A DNA stretch of 64,000 nucleotides, taken from positions 187,186,501 through 187,250,500 of the forward strand of contig CM075669.1 in the NCBI GenBank assembly GCA_037962975.1, written 5' to 3'. The stretch is from Clitoria ternatea (Eukaryota; Streptophyta; Magnoliopsida; Fabales; Fabaceae). Shown in pieces: positions 45,661-57,036 of this stretch. Under the pieces are notes generated by a model. That model was given only the letters and a program-made list of their open reading frames with translations, searched no databases and was not told the DNA's origin. Position numbers and translations under genes: made by a program. Positions within the stretch are counted from its first letter, which is position 1. Each line of letters starts with the position of its first letter.

Positions 45661-46980
45661 TATACCCTCATCATCTAATTAAAAATTGGTGAAAGGGTTT
45701 AAGGAGTAAAGTTAACTGTTCATTACTTGTTTGTTTTAGAGGAAAGCATATAGGGTGAAGAAAAAATTTGATTTGAAGAGAAATATGTTACGAGTTTTCT
45801 ATCATTTCTCCTAATAACTATAAAATTTTTATATTAATTAATTCTAATTGAAAATAAGATAATTGATATAAAATATATTCTTTAAAGATAAACAATATTG
45901 AATGATTTGATGACAATAACTTAATTACAAAGCTAAAATCTTAAAATAACAAAGCCAAATAAAAGTCAACAATTCAATCTAGGTGAATATGTATTCAATT
46001 AAAAGAACTTCAGTAATGACTTTTTTATATTCATTTGTGATTAATAGATAACAATAAACATAGAGAACCATATGCTATAATGGATAGTTACATTTACTTA
46101 TGGCAGGCCAATTTACAGCCAGTCTTTTGGGAAAGCTATACTTTGACAAAGGTGGTAAGAGCAAATGGATAGTTACATTTACTTAATCAGCTGGATTCTT
46201 TATTCTAACTCCACTCTTTTTTTACTTTACTAATCAAAAACATGCAAAATTAACAAATATACCCAACAATAATGTAATAAGTTTTTGTGGTATTTCTTAG
46301 AAATTTTAAAAAACAAAAGACAATGTAATAACTGTGAAAACAGAAAATGTTTCTTGAAATCAAATAGCCTCTTACCTTGATGCTGTAGAAATGCACAATT
46401 TCTTTAATTCTAATGTTGATTCAGAAAATACATACTTACCCTTCTCATTCATACCACATCTCTAAAATTTTTATCGCATAAACAAGTAATGAGAAACTAA
46501 ATACAAAAATCAAGATCAGTACTTATTAGTAGTTGATTTCTTAATCGGTATTCTTAGAATATTGTTTGGCAAAACCCTTGATAAATTTTTGTTAAATGTT
46601 GGAGGTTCTTATCATCCCAAGAATTTTTGTTAAATGTTAGAGGTTCTTATTATCCCAAGAACTTTTTTCCTATAGGAAATAGATCAGAGGTATAACAACA
46701 AAGGTGCCTAAACTGTCCTTGAACCCCCAAACTTTGATTAATTGGTTTTTCTGACGTCATAATTTATAAAAGGAAATTTCACTTTGAAGAAACATAACTA
46801 CAATTTGAATTCACAATGGATTATATAATATAACTGCAGGTAAAGGTGACTTCACAATAGAATACAAGGAACATTCATCAGTTTCTTAGGACGTATAGAT
46901 ACAATTGATAAATACATACAAGGAATAGGCCATCAATTTCTTATGAATTAGTTTCTCAAAAGAGTGCTGAGTAATGACAT
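45661..46980. other. AT-rich non-coding stretch
   Basis: No gene recognised. A local direct repeat is visible: AAATTTTTGTTAAATGTTRGAGGTTCTTAT occurs twice (about 46580-46660) in broken form. A donor-like AAG/GTAAGAGG lies on the minus strand near 46372. Confidence 0.35.
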
Positions 46981-47032
46981 TGTTGATAAATGACAGCATT
47001 CAGGAAAAAAAGAAAGGAGAAACAAAACAGAC

Positions 47033-47112
47033 CTGAGAGAGGAGGGAGTGCGTAGCCGTAAGTGATGGAATGGGTGGTCACCAGTCGGATGTAGCTTCGT
47101 CTTTGCAGCCAT
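47033..47112 (-). other. Possible first exon inside the CACTA remnant
   Basis: On the minus strand a CT-rich leader (47330-47113) is followed by ATG and 26 codons beginning MAAKTKLHPTGDHPFHHL, ending at a good donor CTCAG/GTCTGT (47032). The place, just inside the transposon terminal region, would suit a transposon or captured gene. No homology recognised; weak evidence. Confidence 0.25.
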
Positions 47113-47334
47113 GGAGAAGGAGACAGAGGAAGGAAGGGAATGATAGAGCTACGTATAGAGGAGAGATAGAGACGGACGAAGGGACAATGAGGAACTGACG
47201 GATGGAGGGAGAAAGAGGGACAGAGGGATGGAGGGAGAAGGAGGGATGAAGGTTCAATTTAGGGTAAAGGATTGGGAGGTTCGAATTAGGGCTTGATGAT
47301 TAGGAGAAATGGTTAGCCATAAGGGATGTCCTAA

Positions 47335-47942
47335 TTACATTAAAATATTAGTGACGGTTTACCTCCATCGCTACTAACGTTGCTAATACGGCCACCTCAC
47401 AGACATAGGGACAGAATAGCACACGGTCGCTAATATGAAATCACATTTGTGATGGTAAACCATCGCCCGTCGCTACATTCCCTCCAACTTTTTGGATTAC
47501 CCTTCAGGGTTTTTTCAGTTAGCGACGGATTGGCATCATCGCTACATATCCCAATATAGTGACTGATCTCATTGCCTAGGCACTGTTGCTATATATCTTT
47601 TTGTTAGCAATGGTAACTTACGGTCGCAATCTTTTTACCTCCCTCCAATTTTTTTGTTAGCGCCAAACGTTAGCGACGGTAGTCTCACTGTTGCTGACAT
47701 TTGGCGCTAATAAAAAATTGGAGGGAACCTAAAAATTGGAGGTTAACTATAGCGACTCGATTAGTGACGAGTCTGACTTAGAGACAAAATTAGTGACAGG
47801 GTTATGTTGGTCGCTAATGTGGTCACAAATGTGACTTTTCAGGGTCCCTTTCCATGTTGCGGTGGCTAACACGATCGCTAATTAGCGGCGACATAGTTCG
47901 GTCGCTAACTTGGAGTAGCTATTAGGTCTTTTTCTAGTAGTG
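47335..47942 (-). mobile_element. Terminal fragment of a CACTA (En/Spm-like) transposon
   Basis: Read from the right, the minus strand begins CACTACTAGAAAAAGACC (47942-47925), the hallmark end of plant CACTA elements. About 600 bases of subterminal repeats follow: TTAGCGACGG, GTCGCTAA and variants in both orientations. A near-perfect fold-back lies at 47641-47667 versus 47700-47725 (CCCTCCAATTTTT...GCGCCAAA). The other terminus was not found to the left, as far as the F junction, so the element is truncated or rearranged. Confidence 0.7.
47641..47725. repeat. Fold-back repeat in the CACTA end
   Basis: Arms of 26-27 bases differ by one position and enclose about 32 bases with a further GTTAGCGACGG motif. 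The transcript of either strand would form a long hairpin. Confidence 0.8.
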
Positions 47943-47945
47943 ATC

Positions 47946-48589
47946 CAAGATAGCAATGTTGTTCATTCTTTTTCTTGAATTCTATTGTTTTCTATCTAGA
48001 AACCTAAGTCTGTAAAGACTTTTCTTGAAAAGTTTCTAAGTTCTTGTATTCACTACATAAGTCCTCTTTGTCATTCTACCTTGTGTAGATCATGACTTAT
48101 AGTAGTCTACAACTCAGTGTGCCTGAACTTATTTCATATATTTGTAAGCTGAGTTGTTTGCTTGTAACTTCAAACACTTTATTACCTTCACTTTGTGTAT
48201 TTTGGTGTGTTGTCAGAATTTGTTAAGTGTTGGGAAACATGTGTGGCCTGAAAAGGCTTTTGGAAGAATACTTAGGTTTTTAGCCAGGAGTAGCTAGTGT
48301 CAAGAATACTTAGGTATAAGTCAGAAGTGGCTGGAGTCAAGAGTACTTGGTGCACTATGTTGATGCAGATTGAAAAGGTGTTTTACAATAGTGGAAATCC
48401 TTCAGGCTGAAGGGACTGGACTAGCTTCTGTGTTGGAAGTGAACCAGGATAAATTTCCGTTGTGTTTTTCTTTCTTCTCTTGTCTATAGTCCGTACAATT
48501 GGTTTTTATCTTAAGTGGTCTGTTTGTGAAATATTTTGAAAAAGAGTTTAAGACTTATTCAACCCCCTCTTCTAAGACTAACTCTGTAC
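47946..48589 (+). mobile_element. Copia-type LTR tail (R-U5-like), fragment
   Basis: GAAGTGAACCAGGATAAAT, then TTGTGTTTTTCTTTCTTCTC and a final TTCAACCCCCTCTTCTAAGAC are features I associate with the end of plant copia LTRs. The expected primer site TGGTATCAGAGC does not follow at 48590, so it is a solo or truncated LTR. An internal duplication (GTCAAGAATACTTAGGT and relatives, about 48265-48350) is visible. Confidence 0.45.
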
Positions 48590-49860
48590 CATCAATGAAT
48601 AATTAGCTAATGAATACAGATGTTATGCTTCAAAATCCCTTAATTTAATCAATAATTATAGCTAAAATTTGAGTCTTCTAGAGACTTATTGATCATAACA
48701 CTTCCTAGTTCCTAGACTCTAACTTATTTATGAAAAACCTTAATAGTTCCTCATATATTCTTTTGGAAAATGAGTAAACAAAAATGAATCCTTTGTACAA
48801 CATTCTTTGTATGATCCAAGTTTGTAGGTAGATAGTGTGACCTATGCTACATAACAAGCTCTTCACATCCCGTCCTTGGAAGATGCCCCTCTCATTGAAC
48901 ACTGTTTTTCCCTAGTCCATGTTGTCGCTTAATCCCATTCACTTTCTTCACACATGGAAAGTTCATCAAATTAATTCACAAAGAAAAAAGTTACCTTTTT
49001 TATTGGACTAATGAATTTAAGAGGGTTTAGATAACCTTTCTACATGGAACAATAAAATGTAAGCATTTAACATGTTTTTTAATTAATTTTTTAATTTAGA
49101 ATCTATGTCATATAATTCAGCAATTAAAAGAATTGGTTGATTACAAATAAGTCCTTTGGAAAACACCCAAATGATAAATAAGTGTGAAAATAAGAATAAA
49201 AATCTCCAAAAAGAATAACAAATGATGATTTATCCTTAACCCTAATAAATTTTACTAATTATCTCCAAATCCAAGAGAGATTTCATAATTATGATGAAAT
49301 GAAGTTCCTAATCTAATGAATACTACACAAATAACTAAAAGTAAACTTCATTTTTTTAAAAAAAACAAACCCTTAAGAATTAGTATTTTTTCTCAAATAT
49401 TACTATTAATTATGATAAAAAAATTATTACTGTTAATGTTCTTGATCTAAGACGGAAAACTAGACAAGCAACTTAATATATGATTAAACTTTGTTGAAAG
49501 ATCAACTTTCAACGATCATTAGGATTTAATTTTCTCCTAAATTTTTTCTTTCCTTATTTATTTTTTCTTAGAAAAATTCAACATCAATTCCCATGATAGC
49601 AAGAAGAAAAAACATATCTATCTTTTTTTGGGTGAATAGGAAAAGCAAAGAATAGGAAGGAAAATTAATAAAGGAGACTCCTACCCAGGAGAAGGAGTCT
49701 CTCACACCCTACGATAACCATAATAAGAAACCCTCTATCTAATAAGGAGATCCTATAATTGAATTAGCCTCACAAAGAATTAGGTAAATATACATTTATC
49801 GTCACTTCCCTAGTAGCTCCCTAACTACAACAAGGCATTATTTAACTCATTCCCAATCAC
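48590..49860. other. AT-rich non-coding stretch
   Basis: No recognised gene. A 65-codon minus-strand frame (48902-48705) has no known motif. A small imperfect inverted repeat, GGAGACTCCTACCC...GGAGAAGGAGTCTC, lies at 49673-49702. Confidence 0.35.
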
Positions 49861-49899
49861 ATTGTGGTTCCCAAGAGCCAATTGTTCTTTTTTCTTTGA

Positions 49900-50142
49900 C
49901 AGATGGTTAGAACTTCATATCGGTTTGAGTCCTACTGACCCATTTACCAAATGAACCAACTCTGCGTAATCTATTTCACAAACAATATGACAAATACCTT
50001 TTTACCAAGAAAAAGCAAGACCCAACTTCATAGCTGAAGCTCTACCTCATAAAATGTTAGAACCTATCTTACCTATTGCAAGATTGAATAACCACCCTCC
50101 ACAACTATCATGGAAAACCACCCACCATATCTCAATGACTCC
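49900..50142 (-). pseudogene. LINE-type RNase H pseudogene, C-terminal piece
   Basis: Read on the minus strand from 50142 leftwards: WVVFHDSCGGWLFNLAIG, then RASAMKLGLAFSW and GICHIVCEIDYAELVHLV. This is the RNase H-like fold found at the end of many plant LINE reverse-transcriptase proteins. The final Asp (CEID) is present; the usual Glu before the AMKLGL helix is lost at a TGA, and a second stop follows AFSW. It continues the piece at 61484-61892 on the far side of element G, which split it. Homology fades around 49900. Confidence 0.8.
50138..50142 (+). repeat. Left target-site copy of G (ACTCC)
   Basis: ACTCC at 50138-50142 and 61479-61483 flank the outer LTR ends of G exactly. Confidence 0.95.
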
Positions 50143-50641
50143 TGTGACGTCCCGTATAATTTTCTGAATAAATTTTTCGCGTTTTTAAAAGATCATTTAA
50201 AATTCATAAATTAAAATCAGAGTTCACATAAAAGTCGATAATAGCGGAATATTATCATGCATACTAGTCGTGAATAATAAAATTTAAGGAATAATTACGT
50301 AGCGGAAACGATTTTAAAAATAACAGTACATAACACGTTGTATTTATTACAAATCATAAAATTAGAATAAATTCAAAATCCAAGCAATAATTCACATAGG
50401 CATCAACCATAGCATCACTCTTCATCCTGGGTGGCATTCACTGTAAAAAATTAATGTAAAAGTGAGACAAAACATAGAATAAATATAAAATATATAGAAT
50501 TGCACAAACACAATCAATAATACATAATGATATGATGAATATGCCAAACAAGTTTATTTAATAAGTCTTTAATTAGTCAAATGATGTCATGCTGGATCCA
50601 TTTGGTTTGGTGGGAATACTGCAGTAAAAGGTCTCATAGAG

Positions 50642-50845
50642 ACACCGGTAGGAATTAATACAGTCATGGATCCCTACAGCCCCATGACCAACACATCGGT
50701 AGGAATTTATACAGTCATGGATCCCTACAGCCCCATGACCAACACATCGGTAGGAATTTATACAGTCATGGATCCCTACAGCCCCATGAGCAACAGATCG
50801 GTAGGAATTTATACAGTCATGGATCCCTACAGCCCCATGACTAAC
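50642..50845. repeat. 51-bp tandem repeat, four copies (3' LTR of G)
   Basis: Four head-to-tail units of 51 bp, each with CGGTAGGAAT, AGTCATGGATCCCTACAG and CCCCATGA. As 51 is divisible by three, 17-residue repeats appear in frames on both strands; these are by-products. The other LTR has three units. Confidence 0.95.
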
Positions 50846-51389
50846 ACACGGCAAAAATAGGGCTTTAACTCATCATAGAGAAACCCCCCACCAGGGTAGG
50901 CAATCATGGAACCCCTAAAATTCCATGGTGCGTCCAAATGCTTATGATGCATGAATGCCTTTAATTCTCTTTATCATTTAACATACCATGATATTAATAT
51001 TTCCAAAACCACTTGGAAAACCACAAATCCTCAAAGGACACATCACATATAATAATTTTCAGAATCATGGATTTACTGTTTTAACCACATGTAACAATAA
51101 CCACAAGGCATTCATGTATATATATAAATTTAATCATTCATAATTATCTACCACCAAAGTATACAACTGTATGATACTCATTAGACACTCAACAACATCA
51201 ATAATAATTCATAATTACTCAAGAGTTTAATAATAAATTGTTACCCTTAGAGAAAATATCATTTTTATCCATAATAACCATTATAAGTAAATTTCAGCAT
51301 TTCCAACAGCAACATACGTTAGTAAAACAGTCATCACATGAGCAAATCAAATCCTTTTCATGTGATTCCACTTTCTATAGCTCAATAAC

Positions 51390-52370
51390 ATAATTATCTA
51401 CAACTTTCATGAATACCATAAATTCAAATTCTAAACATAAACATAACTTATTCACAGAATACAAAACTGCCTCAAAGAGGATTTTTAAAACGTACACAGG
51501 TTAGTATTTTTGACGTTTCTGGAGCTACAAAAACACTTTTGGCATGAAACCAATTCTAAATTATTCTTAACACAAATATCTACAACTTTCATGAAGGCAC
51601 CAACCACTAATTCTCCCCACAAAATTCCCTGTTTTAAAAATAAGGTTCGGATTTCATAGTTAATAGATTTTCATCATGAACATACTTCTGTATTTTGAGC
51701 ATATCTAGAGTTACAAGCATCTTTTTAACTCAAAACAACTTTCTATAGATCCCTAACATAAATATCTACAACTTTCATGAAGACATCAAAGTCTACAAAC
51801 GTATGTATAATTCCCAGAATATTCATATATGCACAAAACACAAGATAAGTATTTCAATCGGACATGTTGTAGTATTTTGATCATAACTCATGCTATACAT
51901 ATCCAATTCAGTCGGTTCAGGTCTCAAAATTCCCATAACAAGAAGATATACAACTTTGATGAAGACACCAATCACTAATTCTCAACACAAAGTTCCCAGT
52001 TTTGAAAATAAAATACGTATCTCAAGTTAACAGATTTATAGCTTGGACATACTTCAGTATTTTAGGCATAACTCGAGCTACAAAAATCATTTTGACTTGA
52101 AACCACTTTCTACAGATCCATAACACAAATATCTACAACTTTTGTGAAGACATCAAAGACTGATTATGCTTGTAAAATTCCCAGAATATCAATATATACA
52201 CAAAACATAGAACAAATATTCCACTCGGACATGCTGTAGTATTTTGGCTATTACTTTTGCTATACATATTCAAATTAATTGATTCAGGTCTCAAAATTCG
52301 GATAACAAAAAGAGCTACAACTTTCATGAAGAAGTCAGAATCAAATTCACACGTTTTCAATCTCAAAACT
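51390..52370. repeat. Degenerate tandem array of about 180 bp (3' LTR of G)
   Basis: The word TCTACAACTTTCATGAAG or a close variant recurs six times at intervals of about 180 bases (near 51400, 51588, 51766, 51946, 52131, 52313), with ATTTTGAGCATA and AAATTCCC words between. The 5' LTR has the same array (about 58235-59200). Confidence 0.85.
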
Positions 52371-52894
52371 AAGCAACAAGATATGAAATTAAAACTGGAA
52401 TCCTAGAACAGCATACAATTCTACCCATTTCATAGTTATTCACAACCCTGTCCCCTCTTACTTGGATTGAAGATTCTGGCCCACTGAAAATGTTCTCCTC
52501 ACTGTCCTAGCTTCAGATTGAAGGTGCCTTGATGGAGAAGAGGAATGAAAGGAAGAGAATTGACTGACTTAATTGATCTAAGGAGTTCTGGTCTTAACAA
52601 AGGCAGTGTTAATAATGCAAAGGCAAGTGGGGAACAACTTTTCGTGAGTGGGTTTCTAGTGGGCTGTTAGTGGGTTGATAATGGAGATCTAGATAAGAAA
52701 GTAAGTTATATGTCTTCCACTTTTGGCCGTCCACCCACTAGGGTGAGTAATTGGATCAGATATATTAAAAAATATGCATAAAGGGACAAAATTGAAGTCA
52801 AAACGTTAATTCTGACAGTGAATATCGAGTGAAATTCTACCCTGTCAGCATATATGCCAACTGGAAATTTCCAGTACCGTGAAGAGAGGGAAAT

Positions 52895-53065
52895 CCGAGT
52901 ACTCTCGCTCAAGAGGAATCCTCTCTTGCTTGAGCGAGTGCCGCACATTACACTGGCAGAGGAGTTTCGCTCAAGCGAAAACCGACTCGCTTGAGCGAAT
53001 GTGAGTTTCGCTCAAGCGAATACTGACCCACTTGGGCGAGACACACAAGCCTCACTTAAGCGAAA
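52895..53065. repeat. CGCTTGAGCGA motif zone (3' LTR of G)
   Basis: CTCGCTCAAGAGGA, TTGCTTGAGCGAG, TTTCGCTCAAGCGAAA, CTCGCTTGAGCGAA and relatives occur at spacings of about 20-30 bases. Same as 59716-59886. Confidence 0.8.
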
Positions 53066-53089
53066 TCCGACCAGAGGTTGTCATTCCCC

Positions 53090-54600
53090 AAAACCGACCC
53101 TTCATCCACTCGGTTTCCACTCAACAAATTAAATTCAATCCGACTCCAAACTCTTAGATTCTCACTCGGCAGAACCTCTTGAAACCGAGTCAGCTCTCAA
53201 TCAGTCTCTCACTCGGCAGTTTCAAACCAAATCATTCCTAAGCTGACTCACACTTACATAGTCTATCACTCGGCTAATTTCGAGTCATCACAAGCAGTCT
53301 TTCACTAAATTAAATCTTTCTAGACCGATCCACACTCTTTGGTTTGTCACTCGGCAGATTACTACAAACCGGCTCATTCTACTCGATTGTGCACTCGGTA
53401 AAATCTATTAAAACCGATTCCCAACACCCAGATTTCTACTCGGTAGAATAATCCTTACTGATCATCATTCACTCTGCATTTCACTTCCAGAACTGATTCA
53501 ACATCAGATCAACCATCACTCGGCAATTCCTTTCCTTACCGACTCATCTCTAAATTGATTACTCACTCGGTATGTCATCCCAAAACCGACTCCTCATCAG
53601 GTTAATCCTCACTTGGTTAATTCATTCCAAAACCAACTATCCTTCATTTTTACTGTATATCCTCAGCAGGAGCCATCCCACTCGGAATTACACATTCGGA
53701 GGCACTCCACTCTCAAGTTCCACTCGGAATTACTCTGCCCTTTCATCACTAGGAGGAATTCACTAAGCCGTCTCACTCGGATCTTATTCAAATCTTATCT
53801 ACTCGAAATATATAACTTCATTCACTCGGAAGATATATATATAACTTTCACTCAGAATAGTTATAACATCTTTCACTCAGAAAGCAACACTCAGGAATAT
53901 TAAAGTTTTCCCCACTCGGGGTTCACTCTACTAATCATTACTTAGCCAAGGTTAGGCCAACTTCTTCAACTACATTTCACTCAGAGTCCATTAAGGCCAT
54001 CATCACTCGGAAAATGCCCACACGTATGATTCTCACTCAGAAATGGAGTCGTATACATAAGGCTCACTCGAAATGTTACACAACTCTGGTTCCTCTCTCG
54101 AAAGTATCTCTCCAGTCATTTTTCACTCATAAATAAATTTTCCTTTGTACTCCTTCTCGGAAATGGGCACTCAGGAAACTTTCACTCAGAAATGAAAATG
54201 CTTAACAATGTATGACTCAGAATTGAGTCGTTGGAAAATACTTGACTCAGAAATGAGTCCTTCTGAGATGTTTGACTCGGAATTGAGTCATTCAGATATA
54301 ATTGACTCGGAAATGAGTCATTTGAATGCTTTTGACTCAGCAATGAGTCATTCCAAGGTGAGTCACTCGGATTCTTTCACCCAGAAGTGGTTCTATCAGT
54401 CCCACTTCACTCAGAAGTGCCTCAGACAAGGATTCCACTCGGAATAAACTCTCTCGGCCATATTCCACTCAGAAAACACAACCTTCACACGGAATTTCTC
54501 TTAGTCACTCGGAAATTTCCTTTTTCACTCGGAATAGAGTCTCTTCCTTACTCGGACAGTCCTTTCTATGGCATGCTTCACTCGGAAATTGGAAAATATT
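53090..54600 (-). repeat. TCACTCGG-rich zone (3' LTR of G)
   Basis: The word TCACTCGG (CCGAGTGA on the element strand) or a one-base variant appears every 20-40 bases for 1.5 kb. The 5' LTR copy is at 59918-61400. No coding meaning is apparent in the frames that cross it. Confidence 0.8.
54213..54350. repeat. GACTC-N6-GAGTC hairpin array (3' LTR of G)
   Basis: Five units spaced about 30 bases apart, each GACTC, six bases (AGAATT, AGAAAT, GGAATT, GGAAAT, AGCAAT), GAGTC. The arms are conserved while linkers vary. The 5' LTR copy is at 61033-61170. Confidence 0.85.
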
Positions 54601-54658
54601 AATAATGACCTAGATTAAAAATAATTACACATGAGATTGAAATTTTTGGGATGTTACA

Positions 54659-54672
54659 ATTCTCCCACCCTA
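54659..54672 (-). other. Polypurine tract of G
   Basis: TAGGGTGGGAGAAT on the minus strand directly before the 3' LTR, with a TTTCAAGGACAAAAGTTT box upstream that resembles the TTTCGAGGACGAAATT box of B and E. Confidence 0.8.
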
Positions 54673-54689
54673 ATAAAACTTTTGTCCTT

Positions 54690-55985
54690 GAAATTTAAAG
54701 TTGAAATCGTTCCGCATCATTGTTCGGAACACAAACCTATTACAAACATACATATACATGCTATTAATATACCATCATAGGGCATTATTCTCCCAACTCA
54801 TTGTCAAGTCCTAGACTTGTCTAATCCAATTTACACGCTCATGTTAGGCTTCGGTAATTCCTCTCCCAAGACCAAGATTCTTTAAATCTTAAAGGGCTAA
54901 CCACACCTAACAACAACAATACTATGTCCCTTAGCCTTAAGACCTCCAAATCATCACATGAATTATTCAACCATCATCAAAAATCTATTCGAACTCATTA
55001 TAAACCTATCAGATTCATCTAAGACCATTACCAATTCAACTATTTCAAAATGGCATATCCATTCATCAATTTAAGTATCTATTTCCCTAATCCACTATCA
55101 ATGGCTTACAACCATTTTTAACATCATCATAAACATCAACAACCTAAATTAATTCCCCCAACCATACACATATTCATATACACTTTTCTCCCAATCCTCA
55201 ATATTCAACACTAATGCTTCAAACATTCATTTCCTCTTTATATAATCATTCTAGAGTATTCAAAGTCATCAAAAATCTTCAATTTAACTAAATTCCCCAA
55301 ATTACAACACTTAGGGTTCTTCATCAAAACTAAATAACCATTTCTAATAACCACCAATCTCCATTATTAATAACACCTACACACTCATTACTAGGGGTTT
55401 TCACTAAAAATCATTTCATAACCTTATTACTCATTCCCCCCAAATTTTAGAGTTATGATTTCACTAAAATCAATAATCACCATTAACAATCATCATCTTT
55501 CATCTCTAATCTTGAAACTTTCGTATACTACTTCACACCTAACCAAAAACACATAAATCACATCCAACCTTTGGGTTTTACATGAAAATGGTTCTTATTT
55601 CTAAATCCATTCATAAGACACTCTCCTAACCATATAGGAACCAAAACTTAGGGCAAAAACAACAAAAGAGTAGAGAAATTTACCTCAAGCCCCAAGCTAC
55701 CCCAAAACCCTAGCATGTATACGAATATGAAGGGAGAATAGAGAGCTTCCAAGCATTTGAATCATTCTCCAAAACGAAGAAAACGAAGGCATGGTTGGTT
55801 GGGTATGGAAGGAGATTCATAAAATGGTGAGCTTTGTAGAAGAAGAGGAGAAAAGAGAGTTTGTGTAGAGGAGCAAGAAAGTGACGAAAATGTGAGAGAG
55901 AGAGAGAGAGAGGGAAATAAGTTATATCTTGGTCCATGATTAAAATGTTTCCTGTTTTATAACAAACAAGATCGACCAGAAAGTT
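54690..55985 (-). promoter_or_regulatory. Promoter- and leader-like insert replacing pol in G
   Basis: On the minus strand GTTATAAAACAGG (TATA at 55961-55954) is followed by a (CT)n run, a CT-rich leader and a donor-like CTTGAG/GTAAAT at 55683-55682, then AT-rich DNA to the polypurine tract. The layout resembles the LTR leaders of E and B. I infer an embedded LTR fragment of another family or a captured gene 5' end. The protease frame runs into it at about 55985. Confidence 0.5.
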
Positions 55986-56180
55986 TCTACCTTTTACGAG
56001 CACAGAACATTCGTTACACACCTTAGTAGTCCTAAGTTGTGTACTGGTGGGAGTGGAAATGATTAAGTCATATATCATAGACTTCACAGGTAATTGAAGA
56101 CGTCTAACACACTCTTCAGAAATAAAAGAATGTGTAGTACCAGAATCGAACAACACAGATAAAATGGTACTATTGATCTC
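55985..56180 (-). pseudogene. Protease start of G, truncated
   Basis: From the minus strand: DSGTTHSFISEECVRRLQLP with the catalytic DSG, then the TPTSTQLRTTKVCNECSVLV strand and GRNFLVDLVC, after which sequence unrelated to protease follows. The stretch is joined in frame to gag except for a TGA at 56178-56180 or nearby. It is the last recognisable part of pol in G. Confidence 0.8.
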
Positions 56181-56747
56181 TCACTTACTTTGCACAAGGT
56201 CATCTGCTTGGTCTGCCTCTAAACCGTTGATGGCAAGGACTCTTCCCGTTGCTGGTTGTAATCTCTCATCTGTTGACTCCCCATACTGTCTTAGAGGTTG
56301 AACAGCACGAGCGTTTCCTCCACGAACTCCTTGATAACTAGAACCTCTTTGATTATCCATGGTGTTATTGTTGTTGTTGATTAGACGGTTCTGTGGACAA
56401 TTTGGGCTGATGTGACCCTTCTGATTACATCGATAGCAAGTGACATTTTCTAAGCGTCTATTGTAATCACGTATATGGTGATTACCTCCGCAGTTATGAC
56501 ACTTTATATTCACATGATTGTTACGTTTTTCAGAAGAAGATAATGATCCTCCCTTGAAACGATTTGGATAAAACGATCCTCTCCTTTTGAAGGTAATTGA
56601 CTGAGGTTTCAGTTGTCTATTAATCTCTTCTCGTGCCAATCTGACTTGGTGGTTTTCTTCAAAAATTCTTAGTTGATTTTGCCTTTCTATAGCTTCAGCC
56701 AAACGGTTGATAGCAGCTGCCATAGCGTCGTTATCGTTCCTTGCCAT
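56181..56747 (-). CDS. Shortened gag of element G
   Basis: A 188-codon frame starting MARNDNDAMAAAINRLAEAI, which corresponds to the N-terminus of B gag. After about 35 residues it jumps to the linker before the zinc knuckles, so most of the gag core is deleted. Knuckle one reads CX2CX3HX4Y, with tyrosine in place of the last Cys; knuckle two (CYRCNQKGHISPNC) is complete. The frame ends at GLEADQADDLVQSK, the usual gag-protease border. It may bind RNA but is unlikely to form a shell. Confidence 0.85.
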   Translation of the reverse strand: MARNDNDAMAAAINRLAEAIERQNQLRIFEENHQVRLAREEINRQLKPQSITFKRRGSFYPNRFKGGSLSSSEKRNNHVNIKCHNCGGNHHIRDYNRRLENVTCYRCNQKGHISPNCPQNRLINNNNNTMDNQRGSSYQGVRGGNARAVQPLRQYGESTDERLQPATGRVLAINGLEADQADDLVQSK

Positions 56748-57024
56748 CCTATATTCATGGTTTGATTTATACTAATCCTATGGGAAAATATATTATGTAT
56801 ATAAATACTACCTAACTATGAATGTTCTATAGTTTATCATATAAGTCATATAACATTTATCATATTATCAAGTAGTAATCAAACAAATTATTTTTGTAAT
56901 TTATCAGTCAGGCACAAGTCATATAGTACACACTTATCATATTATCAAGCAATGAATCAAATATCTCATATAGTATATCAAGAAACAATACATGTTATAG
57001 CATTTGGTCCTGAATTTTGAAAAT

Positions 57025-57036
57025 GCTCTGATACCA
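57025..57036 (-). other. Primer-binding site of G (initiator tRNA-Met)
   Basis: TGGTATCAGAGC on the minus strand, four bases inside the 5' LTR end. Confidence 0.93.

Larger units (their letters stand above)
50143..54658 (-). repeat. 3' LTR of G
   Basis: Contains, from left: a 51-bp tandem array (four copies), a six-fold array of about 180 bp, the CGCTTGAGCGA motif zone, a long TCACTCGG-rich zone and a GACTC-N6-GAGTC array. Near its left end the minus strand has an acceptor-like TTTTTTACAG/TGAATGCC (about 50435-50450). Confidence 0.93.

Noticed and set aside
43848..50137. An intact host gene in the AT-rich interval
   Set aside because: No frame beyond 84 codons with sensible composition and no chain of splice sites that I could support.
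50573..50860. Repeat protein, or CRISPR array, in the 51-bp repeat
   Set aside because: Units are contiguous without unique spacers; frames on both strands are by-products of a 51-bp period.
53572..54602. Small proteins in the TCACTCGG zone (also 60392-61416)
   Set aside because: Frames repeat the short word and occur in both LTRs; no family resemblance.
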